DNA from: Halomonas binhaiensis
Lineage (GTDB): Bacteria; Pseudomonadota; Gammaproteobacteria; Pseudomonadales; Halomonadaceae
DNA: 64,000 nt
Assembly: GCF_008329985.2 (NCBI RefSeq)
Contig: NZ_CP038437.2
Span: 2,170,001-2,234,000, forward strand
Direction: 5' to 3'
This document shows, piece after piece, positions 1 through 8,959 of this stretch (its first letter is position 1; the number at the start of each line of letters is the position of its first letter). The notes beneath the pieces were generated by a model. The model did no database searches. It saw only the letters and a list, made by a program, of their open reading frames with translations, and was not told the DNA's origin. A program made the position numbers and the translations under genes.

Positions 1-3000
1 TCACGGTTCTTGGTAGTCTGCTGGCGGATATGGTTCAGGCGCTCGATGACCGTTTCGCGAGATTCATCGGCATAGACTTCGATGACATCGTTGTCCACGC
101 AGTTGGCAGGCCACAGGCCAACGACGCCGCGAGCTTGAATGAGTTTCTCATCAACCAGGTGCTTGAGCATCTCCTGGGCATCGGCATAGAGATTGCGTGC
201 TGCCTCGCCGACCACTTCATCATTGAGAATCTTCGGATACTTGCCTGCCAGTTCCCAGCTCATGAAGAAGGGCGTCCAGTCGATGCGATCGATCAGTGCA
301 TTGAGATCGTAGTCATCGAACACTTTGAGTCCGGTGAAGGTGGGCTTGGGTGGTTCATAGCCCTGCCAGTCGAGCTGCATCTTGCGCTCGCAGGCACTGG
401 CGTAGTCCAGGTCGGCCGCCTTGGGGCGGCGCTTGGCATTGCGCTCACGAACCTTGTCGTACTCTTCCCGGATGTCTGCCACGTAGCTTGGCTTGAGCTC
501 TGGCGACAGCAGACGGCTGGCCACGCCTACGGCACGCGAAGCATCGGTGACATAGATGACCGGCTCCTGGTACTGGGGTTCGATCTTTACTGCAGTATGA
601 GCCTTGGAGGTCGTGGCGCCCCCGATCAACAGTGGCAGGGAAAAGCCTTGGCGCTGCATTTCCTTGGCCACATGAACCATCTCGTCCAGCGAAGGGGTGA
701 TCAGGCCGGACAGGCCGATCAGGTCGGCCTTTTCTTCCCGAGCGGTCTGCAGGATCTTTTCTGCCGGAACCATCACGCCAAGATCGATGACGTCATAGTT
801 GTTGCATTGAAGCACCACGCCCACGATGTTCTTGCCAATGTCGTGGACATCACCCTTGACCGTGGCCATGACGATCTTGCCCTTGGCCTGGGTGTCCTCG
901 GTCTTTTCCGCTTCGATGAAGGGGATCAGATAGGCGACCGCCTGTTTCATGACGCGAGCGGACTTTACCACCTGGGGCAGGAACATCTTGCCGGCACCGA
1001 ACAGGTCCCCGACCACGTTCATGCCATCCATCAGCGGCCCTTCGATCACCTCGATCGGGCGATTGGCCTTGAGGCGCGCCTCCTCAGTATCGGCTTCGAT
1101 GAAGCTGGTGACACCCTTGACCAGAGCATGCTCGATACGCTTGCCGACCTCCCAGCTGCGCCACTCAAGGTCCTCTTTCTTGTCGGCGCTGGTGCCATCG
1201 CCCTTGTAACGGTCGGCAATTTCGAGCAGGCGTTCGGTGGCCTCGTCATTACGATTGAGCACCACATCTTCCACTGCCTCGCGCAGTTCACTGGGCAGAT
1301 CGTCATACACGGCCAATTGACCGGCGTTGACGATGCCCATGGTCAGACCTGCGCGAATGGCGTGATACAGGAAAACCGAGTGAATGGCCTCGCGTACCGG
1401 ATTGTTGCCGCGGAAGGAGAACGACACATTGGACACACCGCCGGATACCATGGCATGAGGCAGGTGGGTGGTGATCCACTGGGTTGCCTCGATGAAGTCC
1501 ACTGCGTAGTTGTTGTGCTCTTCGATCCCGGTCGCGATGGCAAAGATATTCGGATCGAAGATGATGTCCTCTGGCGGAAAACCAATGTCATCGACGAGCA
1601 GGCGATAGGCGCGTTCGCAGATCTCGGTCTTGCGCTGGAAGGTGTCTGCCTGACCTTCTTCGTCAAAGGCCATCACCACCACGGCGGCACCATGACGGCG
1701 GCATTCCGTGGCCTGCTGGCGGAAGGATTCCTCTCCTTCCTTGAGCGAGATGGAGTTGACGACGGCCTTGCCCTGAATGCACTTGAGCCCTGCTTCGATG
1801 ATGTCCCACTTGGAGGAGTCCACCATGATCGGTACCTTGGCGATATCGGGCTCGCCAGCGATCAGGTTAAGGAAGCGCACCATGGCTTCCTTGGACTCCA
1901 GCATGCCCTCATCCATGTTGATGTCGATGATCTGGGCGCCGTTCTCGACCTGGTCCAGGGCCACTTCCAGGGCGGTGGTGAAATCCTCTTCGACAATCAG
2001 GCGCTTGAAGCGCGCAGAACCGGTGACATTGGTACGTTCACCGACATTGACGAACAGGGAATCCTGCTCGATGTTGAACGGCTCGAGGCCAGACAGGCGG
2101 CAGGCCTGAGGACGTTCAGGGATGGCACGTGGCTTCAGGTCCTTGATGGCCTGATAAATGGCGGCAATGTGCTCTGGCGTTGAACCACAGCAACCCCCAA
2201 TGATGTTGACCAGGCCGCTGCGTGCAAACTCGGCCACGATCTCGGCCATTTCTTCGGGCGTTTGATCGTATTCGCCAAACTCGTTGGGCAGGCCGGCATT
2301 GGGGTGGGCGGATATGAACGTGTCTGCCTTGGTCGAGAGTTCCTCGACATAGGGGCGCAATTCTTCAGCGCCGAGGGCGCAGTTGAGACCAACACTCAAG
2401 GGCCTGGCATGACGCACTGAGTTCCAGAAGGCTTCCGTGGTCTGGCCTGACAAGGTGCGCCCAGATGCGTCCGTGATCGTGCCCGAGATCATGACCGGAA
2501 GACGGACCCCGGTTTCATCGAAGATCTGCTCCAGCGCGTAGATCGCCGCCTTGGCATTGAGCGTGTCAAAGATGGTTTCGATCATGATCAGATCGGCACC
2601 ACCTTCGATCAGGGCCAGAGCTGCTTCGCGATAGTTGTCGCGCAGTGCGTCAAAGGTGACATTGCGCTTGGCAGGGTCGTTGACGTCCGGAGACAGTGAC
2701 GCTGTGCGGGAAGTCGGGCCCAGTACGCCCGCGACATAACGCGGAATGCCGGTTTCCTGGCCAACGGCATCACAGACTTCCCGTGCAAGGCGCGCTGCCT
2801 CACGGTTGAGTTCGGCCACCAGGGCTTCCATTCCATAATCGGACTGGGATAACTGGGTGCTGTTGAAGGTATTGGTTTCGACGATGTCCGCACCGGCTTC
2901 GAGATATTGCCGATGAATGCGTGACACGACTTCAGGGCAGGTCAGGACCAGCAGGTCGTTGTTGCCCTTGAGGTCGGTGGGCCAATCCTTGAAACGCTGC

Positions 3001-3128
3001 CCCCGGAAGTCTTCTTCACTGAGAGAAGCATTCTGCAGCATGGTGCCCATGCCACCGTCCAGCATCAGGATGCGTTGCGTGAGGCTTTCGGTCAGGCGGG
3101 TAACTTGGGCAGTAGGAACGGCAACCAT
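1..3128 (-). CDS. metH: Cobalamin-dependent methionine synthase, cut by the left edge
   Basis: Transfers a methyl group from 5-methyltetrahydrofolate to homocysteine through cobalamin, in the cytoplasm. About 1042 residues are present. The homocysteine domain has the zinc cysteines in GLNCALG and [10 protein letters not shown]. The pterin domain follows ([16 protein letters not shown]). The B12 domain has DVHDIGKN with its cobalamin-ligand histidine near residue 759, the same number as in E. coli MetH. The activation domain is only begun. E. coli MetH is 1227 residues, so roughly 185 C-terminal residues should lie beyond the edge (inference). The start is ATG at 3128, MVAVPTAQ. The frame is open throughout. 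It is divergent from nfuA. Confidence 0.97.
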   Translation of the reverse strand, partial: MVAVPTAQVTRLTESLTQRILMLDGGMGTMLQNASLSEEDFRGQRFKDWPTDLKGNNDLLVLTCPEVVSRIHRQYLEAGADIVETNTFNSTQLSQSDYGMEALVAELNREAARLAREVCDAVGQETGIPRYVAGVLGPTSRTASLSPDVNDPAKRNVTFDALRDNYREAALALIEGGADLIMIETIFDTLNAKAAIYALEQIFDETGVRLPVMISGTITDASGRTLSGQTTEAFWNSVRHARPLSVGLNCALGAEELRPYVEELSTKADTFISAHPNAGLPNEFGEYDQTPEEMAEIVAEFARSGLVNIIGGCCGSTPEHIAAIYQAIKDLKPRAIPERPQACRLSGLEPFNIEQDSLFVNVGERTNVTGSARFKRLIVEEDFTTALEVALDQVENGAQIIDINMDEGMLESKEAMVRFLNLIAGEPDIAKVPIMVDSSKWDIIEAGLKCIQGKAVVNSISLKEGEESFRQQATECRRHGAAVVVMAFDEEGQADTFQRKTEICERAYRLLVDDIGFPPEDIIFDPNIFAIATGIEEHNNYAVDFIEATQWITTHLPHAMVSGGVSNVSFSFRGNNPVREAIHSVFLYHAIRAGLTMGIVNAGQLAVYDDLPSELREAVEDVVLNRNDEATERLLEIADRYKGDGTSADKKEDLEWRSWEVGKRIEHALVKGVTSFIEADTEEARLKANRPIEVIEGPLMDGMNVVGDLFGAGKMFLPQVVKSARVMKQAVAYLIPFIEAEKTEDTQAKGKIVMATVKGDVHDIGKNIVGVVLQCNNYDVIDLGVMVPAEKILQTAREEKADLIGLSGLITPSLDEMVHVAKEMQRQGFSLPLLIGGATTSKAHTAVKIEPQYQEPVIYVTDASRAVGVASRLLSPELKPSYVADIREEYDKVRERNAKRRPKAADLDYASACERKMQLDWQGYEPPKPTFTGLKVFDDYDLNALIDRIDWTPFFMSWELAGKYPKILNDEVVGEAARNLYADAQEMLKHLVDEKLIQARGVVGLWPANCVDNDVIEVYADESRETVIERLNHIRQQTTKNR

Positions 3129-3272
3129 TGCAGGGGAGTCTCCAGCTAGCACTTGTGGCGGTCAGCGTATTTCAGGCGCGTATTCTTGCGTAAGGCATTT
3201 ATAAGCGCGCATTTTTATGTCAGGAGCGCAATGTGCATGAGCAAAATGTGAATCGACATGCGCGTTCCTTTG

Positions 3273-3319
3273 TTTTAGCAATCGATGTTTTAGCAATCGA
3301 GTATTTTAACAATCGAGTG
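3273..3319. repeat. Three imperfect 15-16 bp direct repeats upstream of metH
   Basis: Three head-to-tail copies of TTTTARCAATCGA plus 2-3 variable bases lie at 3273-3287, 3288-3303 and 3304-3319. They are about 145-190 bp upstream of the metH start codon. They could be a regulator-binding array, or the same kind of slippage duplication seen at many other places in this window. Confidence 0.75.
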
Positions 3320-3442
3320 TACCGGCGATCGAATGGCCCCATTAACTGAGACCAGGTGCGAAATTGCCTGGGGGCAGTAGCTTACCAAAAAAGCACGTTG
3401 TCAAAGTACAAAGTCATTCATGCTGTTCAGTGAAAGTATTCA

Positions 3443-3526
3443 TGATGGGTGATGGGTGATGGGTGATGGGTGATGGGTGATGGGTGATGGGTGATGGGTG
3501 ATGGGTGATGGGTGATGGGTGATGGG
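3443..3526. repeat. Perfect 12-copy TGATGGG heptamer array
   Basis: Exactly 84 bases, twelve uninterrupted copies of TGATGGG, between divergent metH and nfuA. Each unit has a GGG run spaced by TGAT, so the G-rich strand has the run pattern of a G-quadruplex, with 4-nt loops. Perfect heptamer arrays are prone to copy-number change by slipped-strand mispairing. The array ends about 200 bp before nfuA and begins about 315 bp before metH. Confidence 0.97.
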
Positions 3527-3728
3527 AAATATGCCGGGCGATGCTTCGGATGCTTGATGAGAATAATTCCGACTAAAACACTCGGGATTGTGTCTGATCA
3601 TAGTGTCGCTTACCATGGCACTATCTGCTCCTGACCTGGCCGGAGAAGTTTGATTGATGCCGGCCTGGCCAATGCTGCCATAGGAGCCGCGCGGCCTCTG
3701 CGCGCAGAGAATACATAGTGAGAGATCC

Positions 3729-4319
3729 ATGAGCGAAAACATCCAGATCACCGACAGTGCACAGGACTACCTCGCAGAGCTGCTTGAAAAGCAGAATGTG
3801 GAAGGAATTGCCGTGCGAATCTTCATTACCCAGCCAGGCACCCCGTATGCCGAGACCTGCCTGGCCTACTGTCGCCCCGGGGAAGAGGAGCCCAGTGATC
3901 AACTCCTGGAGCTTGCCAAGATCAATGTCTACCTCGATGCCAACAGTGTACCGTTTCTTGAGGACGCCGTGGTCGACTTCAATGCTGACCGCATGGGTGG
4001 GCAGCTGACCATCAAGGCGCCAAACGCCAAGATGCCCAAGGTCAATGCCGATAGTCCGCTGGAGGATCGCATCAACTATGTGCTCTACAGCGAGATCAAT
4101 CCCGGTCTTGCCGCTCACGGTGGTGAAATCAAGCTGGTTCAGCTGACCGAAGACCAGGTGGCAGTGCTGGCATTTGGTGGTGGTTGCCAGGGTTGTGCTG
4201 CCGTCGATCTTACCCTGAAGGAAGGGGTGGAAAAGACACTGATGGAGCGTATCCCTGAGCTGGCCGGTATTCGTGATGTGACTGACCATACGGATACCAC
4301 GAACGCTTATTACCGCTAA
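3729..4319 (+). CDS. nfuA: Fe-S biogenesis protein NfuA
   Basis: Iron-sulfur cluster carrier that delivers 4Fe-4S clusters to apo-proteins in the cytoplasm, important under oxidative stress or iron limitation. At 196 residues it has the usual length. The N-terminal half is a degenerate A-type carrier domain (ISC/HesB-like). The C-terminal Nfu domain carries the cluster-binding pair in [11 protein letters not shown] (Cys153 and Cys156). The start is ATG at 3729 with a purine-rich GAGAGA just upstream. It is monocistronic and followed by repeat copies of its own stop region and a GC-rich hairpin. SufE (29347) and Zur lie elsewhere in the window. Confidence 0.97.
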   Translation: MSENIQITDSAQDYLAELLEKQNVEGIAVRIFITQPGTPYAETCLAYCRPGEEEPSDQLLELAKINVYLDANSVPFLEDAVVDFNADRMGGQLTIKAPNAKMPKVNADSPLEDRINYVLYSEINPGLAAHGGEIKLVQLTEDQVAVLAFGGGCQGCAAVDLTLKEGVEKTLMERIPELAGIRDVTDHTDTTNAYYR

Positions 4320-4356
4320 GGTCTGTTACTGCTGAGGTCTGCTACCACTGAGCCCT
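4310..4356 (+). repeat. Tandem duplication of the nfuA stop-codon region
   Basis: The last bases of nfuA (TTACCGCTAAGGTCTG, 4310-4325, stop TAA) are followed by TTACTGCTGAGGTCTG (4326-4341) and a decayed third copy (4342-4356). Each copy keeps a stop codon at the same offset (TAA, TGA, TGA). The 16-bp period puts them in different frames. This is one of a set of similar structures in the window. Confidence 0.85.
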
Positions 4357-4373
4357 ACAGCTGATCGGTTACG

Positions 4374-4393
4374 CGCCGCCCTTGTGGGCGGCG
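4374..4393. terminator. Hairpin between convergent nfuA and kfrA-like gene
   Basis: Perfect 8-bp arms CGCCGCCC and GGGCGGCG with loop TTGT, followed on the plus strand by TTGTTGTTG. It sits between two convergent genes, so it probably terminates both. The uridine tract is imperfect. Confidence 0.65.
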
Positions 4394-4413
4394 TTGTTGT
4401 TGCTGCTGCAAGA

Positions 4414-5442
4414 TCAACTGTCTGACGTTGTTGACGCTGTCGTATCGCTTTCCTTTTCGTTTCTGGCGGCTTCGCGCCGCTGGGCGGCGAGGGACCAGAT
4501 CTTTTCGTCGAGTTTTGCTTCCAGGGCATGGATGCGCTCCGCTTGCGTGGCAAGCTGGCGTTTCTGCTCCTCGATGCGTTCACTGAGCAGCTCATTTTCA
4601 TGCTGCCTGGCACGTGCATTATCCTCGGCTCTGGAACGCGCCAGAAGCGTTTCCTTGTGGTGCTTTTCTTCTTCCAGCAGGTCTGCGCGGACACGCTGCA
4701 ATTGCTGTTGTAGCGTTTCATAGCGCTGTTCAGCCTGTTGAAGCTTCTGGGCATGGGACTTTTCTGCTGCCTGCCGTTCCTGGCGTGCATCATCAAGCAT
4801 GCCCATCAGGCGGGCTTCGGCTGTCTCATGGCGCTGTTCTTCCTGGCGCAGGCGCTCGGTGTGTTCCGCCTGGAGCTCACCAAGGGCAACCTGGTGCGCC
4901 TGGGCCAGGCGCTCATTTTCCTGCTGCAGGCGTGCCAGCTGATCTTCCAACTGTGCAGAACGCTGGCGCTCTTTCTCTAGTTGCTGCTCCTGGGCCTGGA
5001 CGGTGGATTCCATGCGGGCCGAATTGGCGATGCTTTCCTGCAGGCGCTTTTCGGTAGTGACCAGGTGGGCCGAGAGAGCTGACTCGCGTTGCTCGGCATC
5101 TTCGGCCCTGCGGTCGGCGTCTGCCACTCGTTCCTGGGCTGCCGTGACCTGACGGTCGGCCTCTTCTCGGTAGTGAGAGAGGTTATCGGTTGCTGCCGTC
5201 TGGGCCTGGCTCCACAGCTCTTCCGCCAGTGCCTGCAGTTCGGCAGGCATGCCCTGGGGAGGAGGTACATCGGTGCGCTCCTCCCGACGAGTCCGCCATT
5301 CCCTCAGGTGTTCGCTGATCGTCGTGAAGCTACCGGTGCCAAGAATGTTGCGCACCTTCTGCACACTGGGCGCTTCCTGGCGCTGGAGCAGCGTATCGAT
5401 TGCACGCTGTACGTCGTCGAAAGTAATCCCTGTTCGAGCCAT
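4414..5442 (-). CDS. KfrA-like DNA-binding coiled-coil protein
   Basis: 342 residues. Residues 1-60 form the N-terminal DNA-binding region of the KfrA family (ITFDDVQRAIDTLLQRQEAPS then VRNILGTGSFTTISEHLREW), a helix-turn-helix. Residues 70-330 are almost uninterrupted heptad sequence rich in E, Q, R and A, predicting a long coiled coil. The tail is polar. KfrA was described on IncP plasmids as an autoregulated DNA-binding protein with an alpha-helical tail, and chromosomal homologues are common. No plasmid genes adjoin, so this is a chromosomal orphan whose role cannot be read from context. The start is ATG at 5442, preceded by AAGGTGA. Confidence 0.85.
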   Translation of the reverse strand: MARTGITFDDVQRAIDTLLQRQEAPSVQKVRNILGTGSFTTISEHLREWRTRREERTDVPPPQGMPAELQALAEELWSQAQTAATDNLSHYREEADRQVTAAQERVADADRRAEDAEQRESALSAHLVTTEKRLQESIANSARMESTVQAQEQQLEKERQRSAQLEDQLARLQQENERLAQAHQVALGELQAEHTERLRQEEQRHETAEARLMGMLDDARQERQAAEKSHAQKLQQAEQRYETLQQQLQRVRADLLEEEKHHKETLLARSRAEDNARARQHENELLSERIEEQKRQLATQAERIHALEAKLDEKIWSLAAQRREAARNEKESDTTASTTSDS

Positions 5443-5497
5443 GAGTCGTCACCTTGGGGCGTAACCTTGGAAGAGTGCTGTTCGTTCGCGTGAGTGC

Positions 5498-5529
5498 TTT
5501 CGAGCAAGCACTGTTCGAGCAAGCGTTAC
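5498..5529 (-). repeat. Tandem duplication at the 3' end of corA
   Basis: Two 16-bp units sharing TTCGAGCAAGC (5498-5513 and 5514-5529) overlap the corA stop codon and extend into the gap before the kfrA-like gene. This is the same architecture as at nfuA and zur, although here the copies do not repeat coding sequence. Confidence 0.7.
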
Positions 5530-6479
5530 AGCCAGCCTTTTCGCTTGAAATACCAGAAGGGTGCAATGCCGGATGCGACCATCAGGCCAAGCGCCCATGG
5601 GTATCCCAGCATCCACTTCAATTCGGGCATGACCTCAAAGTTCATGCCATAGATGCTGGCCACCAGAGTGGGTGGCAGAAAGACAACAGCGGCAATGGAG
5701 AACATCTTGATGATCTGGTTTTGCTCGATATTGATGAAACCTTGGGTCGAGTCCATCAGGAAGTTGATCTTATCGAATAGAAACGTGGTGTGTGACATCA
5801 GCGTTTCAATGTCGCGCATGATTTCGCGCAGCGTTTCCAGGTGTTCTGGCTGAGTGCGCATGTGGCGCAGCAGGAAGGAGATATTGCGCTGAGTATCCAT
5901 CAGGCACAGGCGAATCTTCCCGTTGCTGTCTTCCAGGCGTGCCAGCCTGTCAATGGCATCTTCCAGGCTGGCCTGCTCATCTTCCAGCACCAGATAGCTG
6001 ACTTCTTCAAGCTGCTGGTGCAGGTCTTCCAGCGTGTCAGCGTGATTTTCCACCTTCTGTTCGAACAGGGTGACCAATAATTCTTCGGGTGACTGGGCCT
6101 CGACCTGGCCTCGTCGGGCGCGCATGCGCAGCAGACGAAAGTCCGCCAGCTCGCTTTCGCGAATGGTGATCAGGCGCTGGCTTTGCAGAATGCAGGCAAC
6201 CGTTTCGGTGTGATGGCGATTCTCGGACTGGGTGAGAAACAGCGAGTGGATGTGCACGCCAGCCTGGTCGACGAAGCAGCGAGCAGAGGCCTCGATCTCT
6301 TCAATGTCATCTGATTCGGGAAGGTCGGTATGCAGCAGGCCTTGAAACAGTGAGCGTTCCTCATCATCAGGGTCGCGTGCATCAATCCAGTCCGCCTCCG
6401 CCAGAGCGCGCTCCGTTTGATCATCCGGGAGGCGACATTCCCGAATGGTTCCTTCCTGGATCTTGAATAGTCTCAGCAT
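5526..6479 (-). CDS. corA: CorA-family magnesium/cobalt channel
   Basis: Inner-membrane pentameric divalent-cation channel. The start is ATG at 6479 (MLRLFKIQEGTIRE), giving 317 residues, next to 316 in E. coli CorA, with GAGGT 7 bases upstream. An in-frame ATG further out would only add an unconserved 29-residue leader. A long acidic cytoplasmic domain (residues 1-250) precedes two C-terminal membrane segments, with the signature YGMNF at the first helix end and WMLGYPWALGLMVASG as the second. The C-terminus KRKGWL is basic, as expected inside the cell. It is followed by the divergently evolving repeat at its stop codon. Confidence 0.95.
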   Translation of the reverse strand: MLRLFKIQEGTIRECRLPDDQTERALAEADWIDARDPDDEERSLFQGLLHTDLPESDDIEEIEASARCFVDQAGVHIHSLFLTQSENRHHTETVACILQSQRLITIRESELADFRLLRMRARRGQVEAQSPEELLVTLFEQKVENHADTLEDLHQQLEEVSYLVLEDEQASLEDAIDRLARLEDSNGKIRLCLMDTQRNISFLLRHMRTQPEHLETLREIMRDIETLMSHTTFLFDKINFLMDSTQGFINIEQNQIIKMFSIAAVVFLPPTLVASIYGMNFEVMPELKWMLGYPWALGLMVASGIAPFWYFKRKGWL

Positions 6480-6814
6480 CGCGGTACCTCGATGTATAGG
6501 CGAATCCTGTGTCATCGCCGGGATGGCCTGTATGGCTCGGCTGTCTCCGGTATTCCTGGCCTGCATGTGCGCTGCGATTGTAGAGCAACACGGTATTGGC
6601 GAATAGGCCGCCGGGACGGGGCTGCGTATCAGCCGTCATTCACATTGCCATTTCTCAGTATTGTCTGGTGAGGGTTTGTCGTCACTGTTTGTCTTCGACA
6701 GGCCTTCGCTGATCAGTCTAGCGTATTTTTAGTGTAATTACATAATGCATAATAACGTAAATATATTTATTAAATATAATATAAAATCAAGATTACCCGT
6801 ATTATCTTGATTTT
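6480..6814. other. Intergenic region before the tyrosine recombinase, AT-rich at its right end
   Basis: The first 170 bases have ordinary composition and hold the corA promoter region. The stretch 6720-6816 is strikingly AT-rich against the GC-rich surroundings and ends in an inverted repeat (6781-6816). No gene is supported. The composition suggests a recombinase promoter or binding region, or a remnant of transferred DNA. Confidence 0.5.
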
Positions 6815-6816
6815 AT
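6781..6816. repeat. Inverted repeat with 13-bp perfect arms at the recombinase 5' end
   Basis: ATAAAATCAAGAT (6781-6793) and ATCTTGATTTTAT (6804-6816) are exact reverse complements around a 10-bp spacer, TACCCGTATT. This spacing of two inverted arms resembles a core site for a tyrosine recombinase, but it could also be an operator. It overlaps the first possible ATG of the recombinase frame, which makes that ATG a doubtful start. Confidence 0.85.
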
Positions 6817-8161
6817 GCTGCTACACTGGGCAAAAATGGATGGCAGGAGCACGTCTAAGCACCTGCGAAGGCAAGCAAAACCAGGCACGAAAGCTAGGCA
6901 CGAAAACCAGGCACGAAAAATAGACAAAAAACCGGCAAGCAAAAGCAGCGGAATGAAAAGAATGCGCCACCAAGGCAAAGGCAAAGGCAAAGGCAAAGAC
7001 ATAGACAAGGGGGCTGTTGGCCGCTCGAATACCGGCATCGTGCGGCATGACGCTGCGATTACAGAGCAGGGTGAGCTGGTGTCGGCTGCGATCCCGGCGA
7101 CCAGCGATGCCCAGGCCGTAAGTGCCTGGTTGAGAGAATATCGTGGCAGTCCCCAGACCCTGCGCACGTACCGGCGTGAAGCCGAGAGGCTGCTGTTGTG
7201 GGTGGCCGAGCAGGGCGTTGACTTGAGGTCCCTGCGCCGTCATCACCTCGATGATTTCGAAGCCTTCCTTTGTGATCCTCAGCCGCGCGAGCGCTGGGTG
7301 GGGCCCGTCAAATCCCGACAGTCGCCGGACTGGAAACCCTTTCGTGGCCCGTTGTCGGCATCCAGCCGACGCCAGAGTCTGGTAATCCTGCAGGGCATGA
7401 TGAGCTGGTTGATGGAAGCGGGGTGGATCACGCACAACCCCTTTCGCCTGATGCGCGATAAGCGTCGCCGTCTGGACAATCAGGCAGGGCGTGTCGAGCG
7501 CTATCTGGAGCGACCGCTATGGGGCTGGCTGTGGGCGTGGCTGTGTCGTCAGTTGCCCGATGCGGCCAGCCTGCGTGAACGCAAGCTGTGGACGCGTCGA
7601 CGCCTGGTGTTTGGTTTTGCCTATCTGATGGCGCCGCGTATCTCCGAAATGAGCCAGGCACGCATGAGCGACTTGTTCGTGCGTGAAGGCCGATGGTGGT
7701 GGCGAGTGGTCGGAAAGGGGGCCAAGACAGCGGAAATTCCTGTGCCGGAAGATATGATGCTGCTGATTCGGCAAATTCGTGTGGGTTATGGACTAGCGGA
7801 AAATCCGGGGCTGGATGATGGGCCCATCCTGCGCCGCCTGGATGACAAGAGCCCGCTGGGTGAGAATCAGCTGTATCGCCTGATTCGTACAACCTTTGCT
7901 CAGGCAGCCGATGTGCTGGAGCAAGAAGGGGGGGATGCCCTGGCTGTCATGCGGCTAAGGCAGGCAACCCCCCATTGGCTACGTCACACGGCCTTGACCC
8001 ACCAGGCCCAGGCCGGTGTCGAGCTACGCTACCTGGCGGCCACTGCCCGCCATGCCCGGCTTGATACCACCTCCCGTTACCTGCATACCGAAGACGAAGA
8101 GTGGCACCGCCAGCAATCCTGGCACCGACTGCCGGGGGCTGATGACAGAGAGCCGGACTGA
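6815..8161 (+). CDS. Solitary tyrosine recombinase / phage-integrase family protein
   Basis: 448 residues from the first ATG. A SAM-like core-binding domain (about 90-230) precedes a catalytic domain with the family residues: Arg in APRISEM, Lys in GKGAKTAEIPV, HWLRH, and the His/Tyr end HARLDTTSRYLH. The first 80 residues are low-complexity, basic, repeat-encoded sequence (RHENQARK, KGKGKGK). The first ATG lies in an inverted repeat, so translation may begin later, for example at 6953 (MKRMRHQG). There is no excisionase, phage gene or tRNA alongside. It could be a cryptic-element remnant or a host recombinase. It is not XerC or XerD by sequence. Confidence 0.85.
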   Translation: MLLHWAKMDGRSTSKHLRRQAKPGTKARHENQARKIDKKPASKSSGMKRMRHQGKGKGKGKDIDKGAVGRSNTGIVRHDAAITEQGELVSAAIPATSDAQAVSAWLREYRGSPQTLRTYRREAERLLLWVAEQGVDLRSLRRHHLDDFEAFLCDPQPRERWVGPVKSRQSPDWKPFRGPLSASSRRQSLVILQGMMSWLMEAGWITHNPFRLMRDKRRRLDNQAGRVERYLERPLWGWLWAWLCRQLPDAASLRERKLWTRRRLVFGFAYLMAPRISEMSQARMSDLFVREGRWWWRVVGKGAKTAEIPVPEDMMLLIRQIRVGYGLAENPGLDDGPILRRLDDKSPLGENQLYRLIRTTFAQAADVLEQEGGDALAVMRLRQATPHWLRHTALTHQAQAGVELRYLAATARHARLDTTSRYLHTEDEEWHRQQSWHRLPGADDREPD

Positions 8162-8192
8162 AGCCGGCTCCTGCAAGGCCCGAGCGGCCGTC

Positions 8193-8957
8193 TCAGCGCC
8201 CCATCCAGCCGCCGTCGACAGTCAGGATGCTGCCGTGCATATAATCGGAGGCCGAAGAGGCCAGGAAGACGGCCGGTCCGGCGAAGTCCTCGGGCTGCCC
8301 CCAGCGCCCAGCAGGGATGCGCTCGAGAATAGCGCGAGAACGGGTTTCGTCATGACGCAGCGCCTCGGTATTGTCGGTGGCGATATAGCCCGGCGCGATG
8401 GCATTGACGTTGACGCCACGGCTGGCCCACTCATTGGCGAAGGCCTTGGTCAACTGGGCGATGCCTCCCTTGCTGGCGGCATAGCCAGGTACCGTGATTC
8501 CCCCCTGGAACGACAGCAGCGAAGCGGTGAACACGATCTTGCCATGACCACGCTGGCACATTGCGCCACCGATCGCGCGGGTCAGCACGAACTGGGCTGA
8601 AAGGTTGATCTCGATGACCCGATCCCAGAGCTCATCGGAATGCTCGGCAGCCGGAGCACGTTCAATGGTACCGGCATTGTTGAACAGGATATCAATGGGC
8701 TGCTGCGCCAGCCGGTCGGCCAGTCCCTGCACGGCATCACGATCTGAGAAGTCACAACGAATCGCGGTGAAGGTGCGTCCTGCTGCGCGTACGGCGGCAC
8801 CGATATCAGCGCCATCCTCGGGCATGGCAGCGCTGACACCGATCACATCGGCACCGGCTTCGGCCAGCGCCACGGCAATGGCGCCCCCGATGCCTCGCCT
8901 TGCGCCAGTCACCACGGCTGTACGTCCCGCCAGATTGAAGTTGTCCAGAATCGACAT
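8193..8957 (-). CDS. SDR dehydrogenase, KduD-like
   Basis: 254 residues, the length of 2-deoxy-D-gluconate 3-dehydrogenase (KduD). It has the Rossmann motif TGARRGIG, the NNAG motif, and the catalytic YAASK with the preceding serine region. The C-terminus ILTVDGGWMGR matches the KduD-type ending. It probably oxidises a keto-deoxy sugar acid with NAD. GGAGAG precedes the ATG at 8957. It is the last gene of a long minus-strand operon (17304 to 8193) and lies 2 bases after the zinc dehydrogenase, so translation is probably coupled. The exact substrate is not determined. Confidence 0.85.
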   Translation of the reverse strand: MSILDNFNLAGRTAVVTGARRGIGGAIAVALAEAGADVIGVSAAMPEDGADIGAAVRAAGRTFTAIRCDFSDRDAVQGLADRLAQQPIDILFNNAGTIERAPAAEHSDELWDRVIEINLSAQFVLTRAIGGAMCQRGHGKIVFTASLLSFQGGITVPGYAASKGGIAQLTKAFANEWASRGVNVNAIAPGYIATDNTEALRHDETRSRAILERIPAGRWGQPEDFAGPAVFLASSASDYMHGSILTVDGGWMGR

Positions 8958-8959
8958 GC

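Larger units (their letters stand above)
3129..3728. other. 600-bp metH/nfuA divergent intergenic region
   Basis: No gene is supportable here. The region must hold both divergent promoters. It contains a short direct-repeat block (3273-3319) and a 12-copy heptamer array (3443-3526), annotated separately. I looked on the metH strand for SAH, SAM and cobalamin riboswitch signatures and recognised none. An apparent minus-strand frame through the heptamers is only repeat translation (SPITHHP units). Confidence 0.6.

Noticed and set aside
30..2183. A 717-codon open frame on the plus strand
   Set aside because: It lies opposite metH, whose minus-strand translation is continuous and matches the family with all catalytic motifs. 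The plus frame is a GC-rich shadow.
3129..3440. SAH, SAM or cobalamin riboswitch in front of metH
   Set aside because: Such switches are common before methionine genes, but I could not find their conserved cores in the leader on the metH strand.
3440..3751. A 103-codon minus-strand frame through the heptamer array
   Set aside because: It is repeat translation (SPITHHP units) plus unconserved sequence, with no start signal.
3621..4289. A 222-codon minus-strand frame opposite nfuA
   Set aside because: It overlaps the unmistakable NfuA gene and has no family features.
6815..8161. The recombinase as XerC or XerD serving dif
   Set aside because: Its length, basic N-terminus and sequence around the catalytic tyrosine differ from XerC/D, which are about 300 residues. 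It lies 48 kb from dif.
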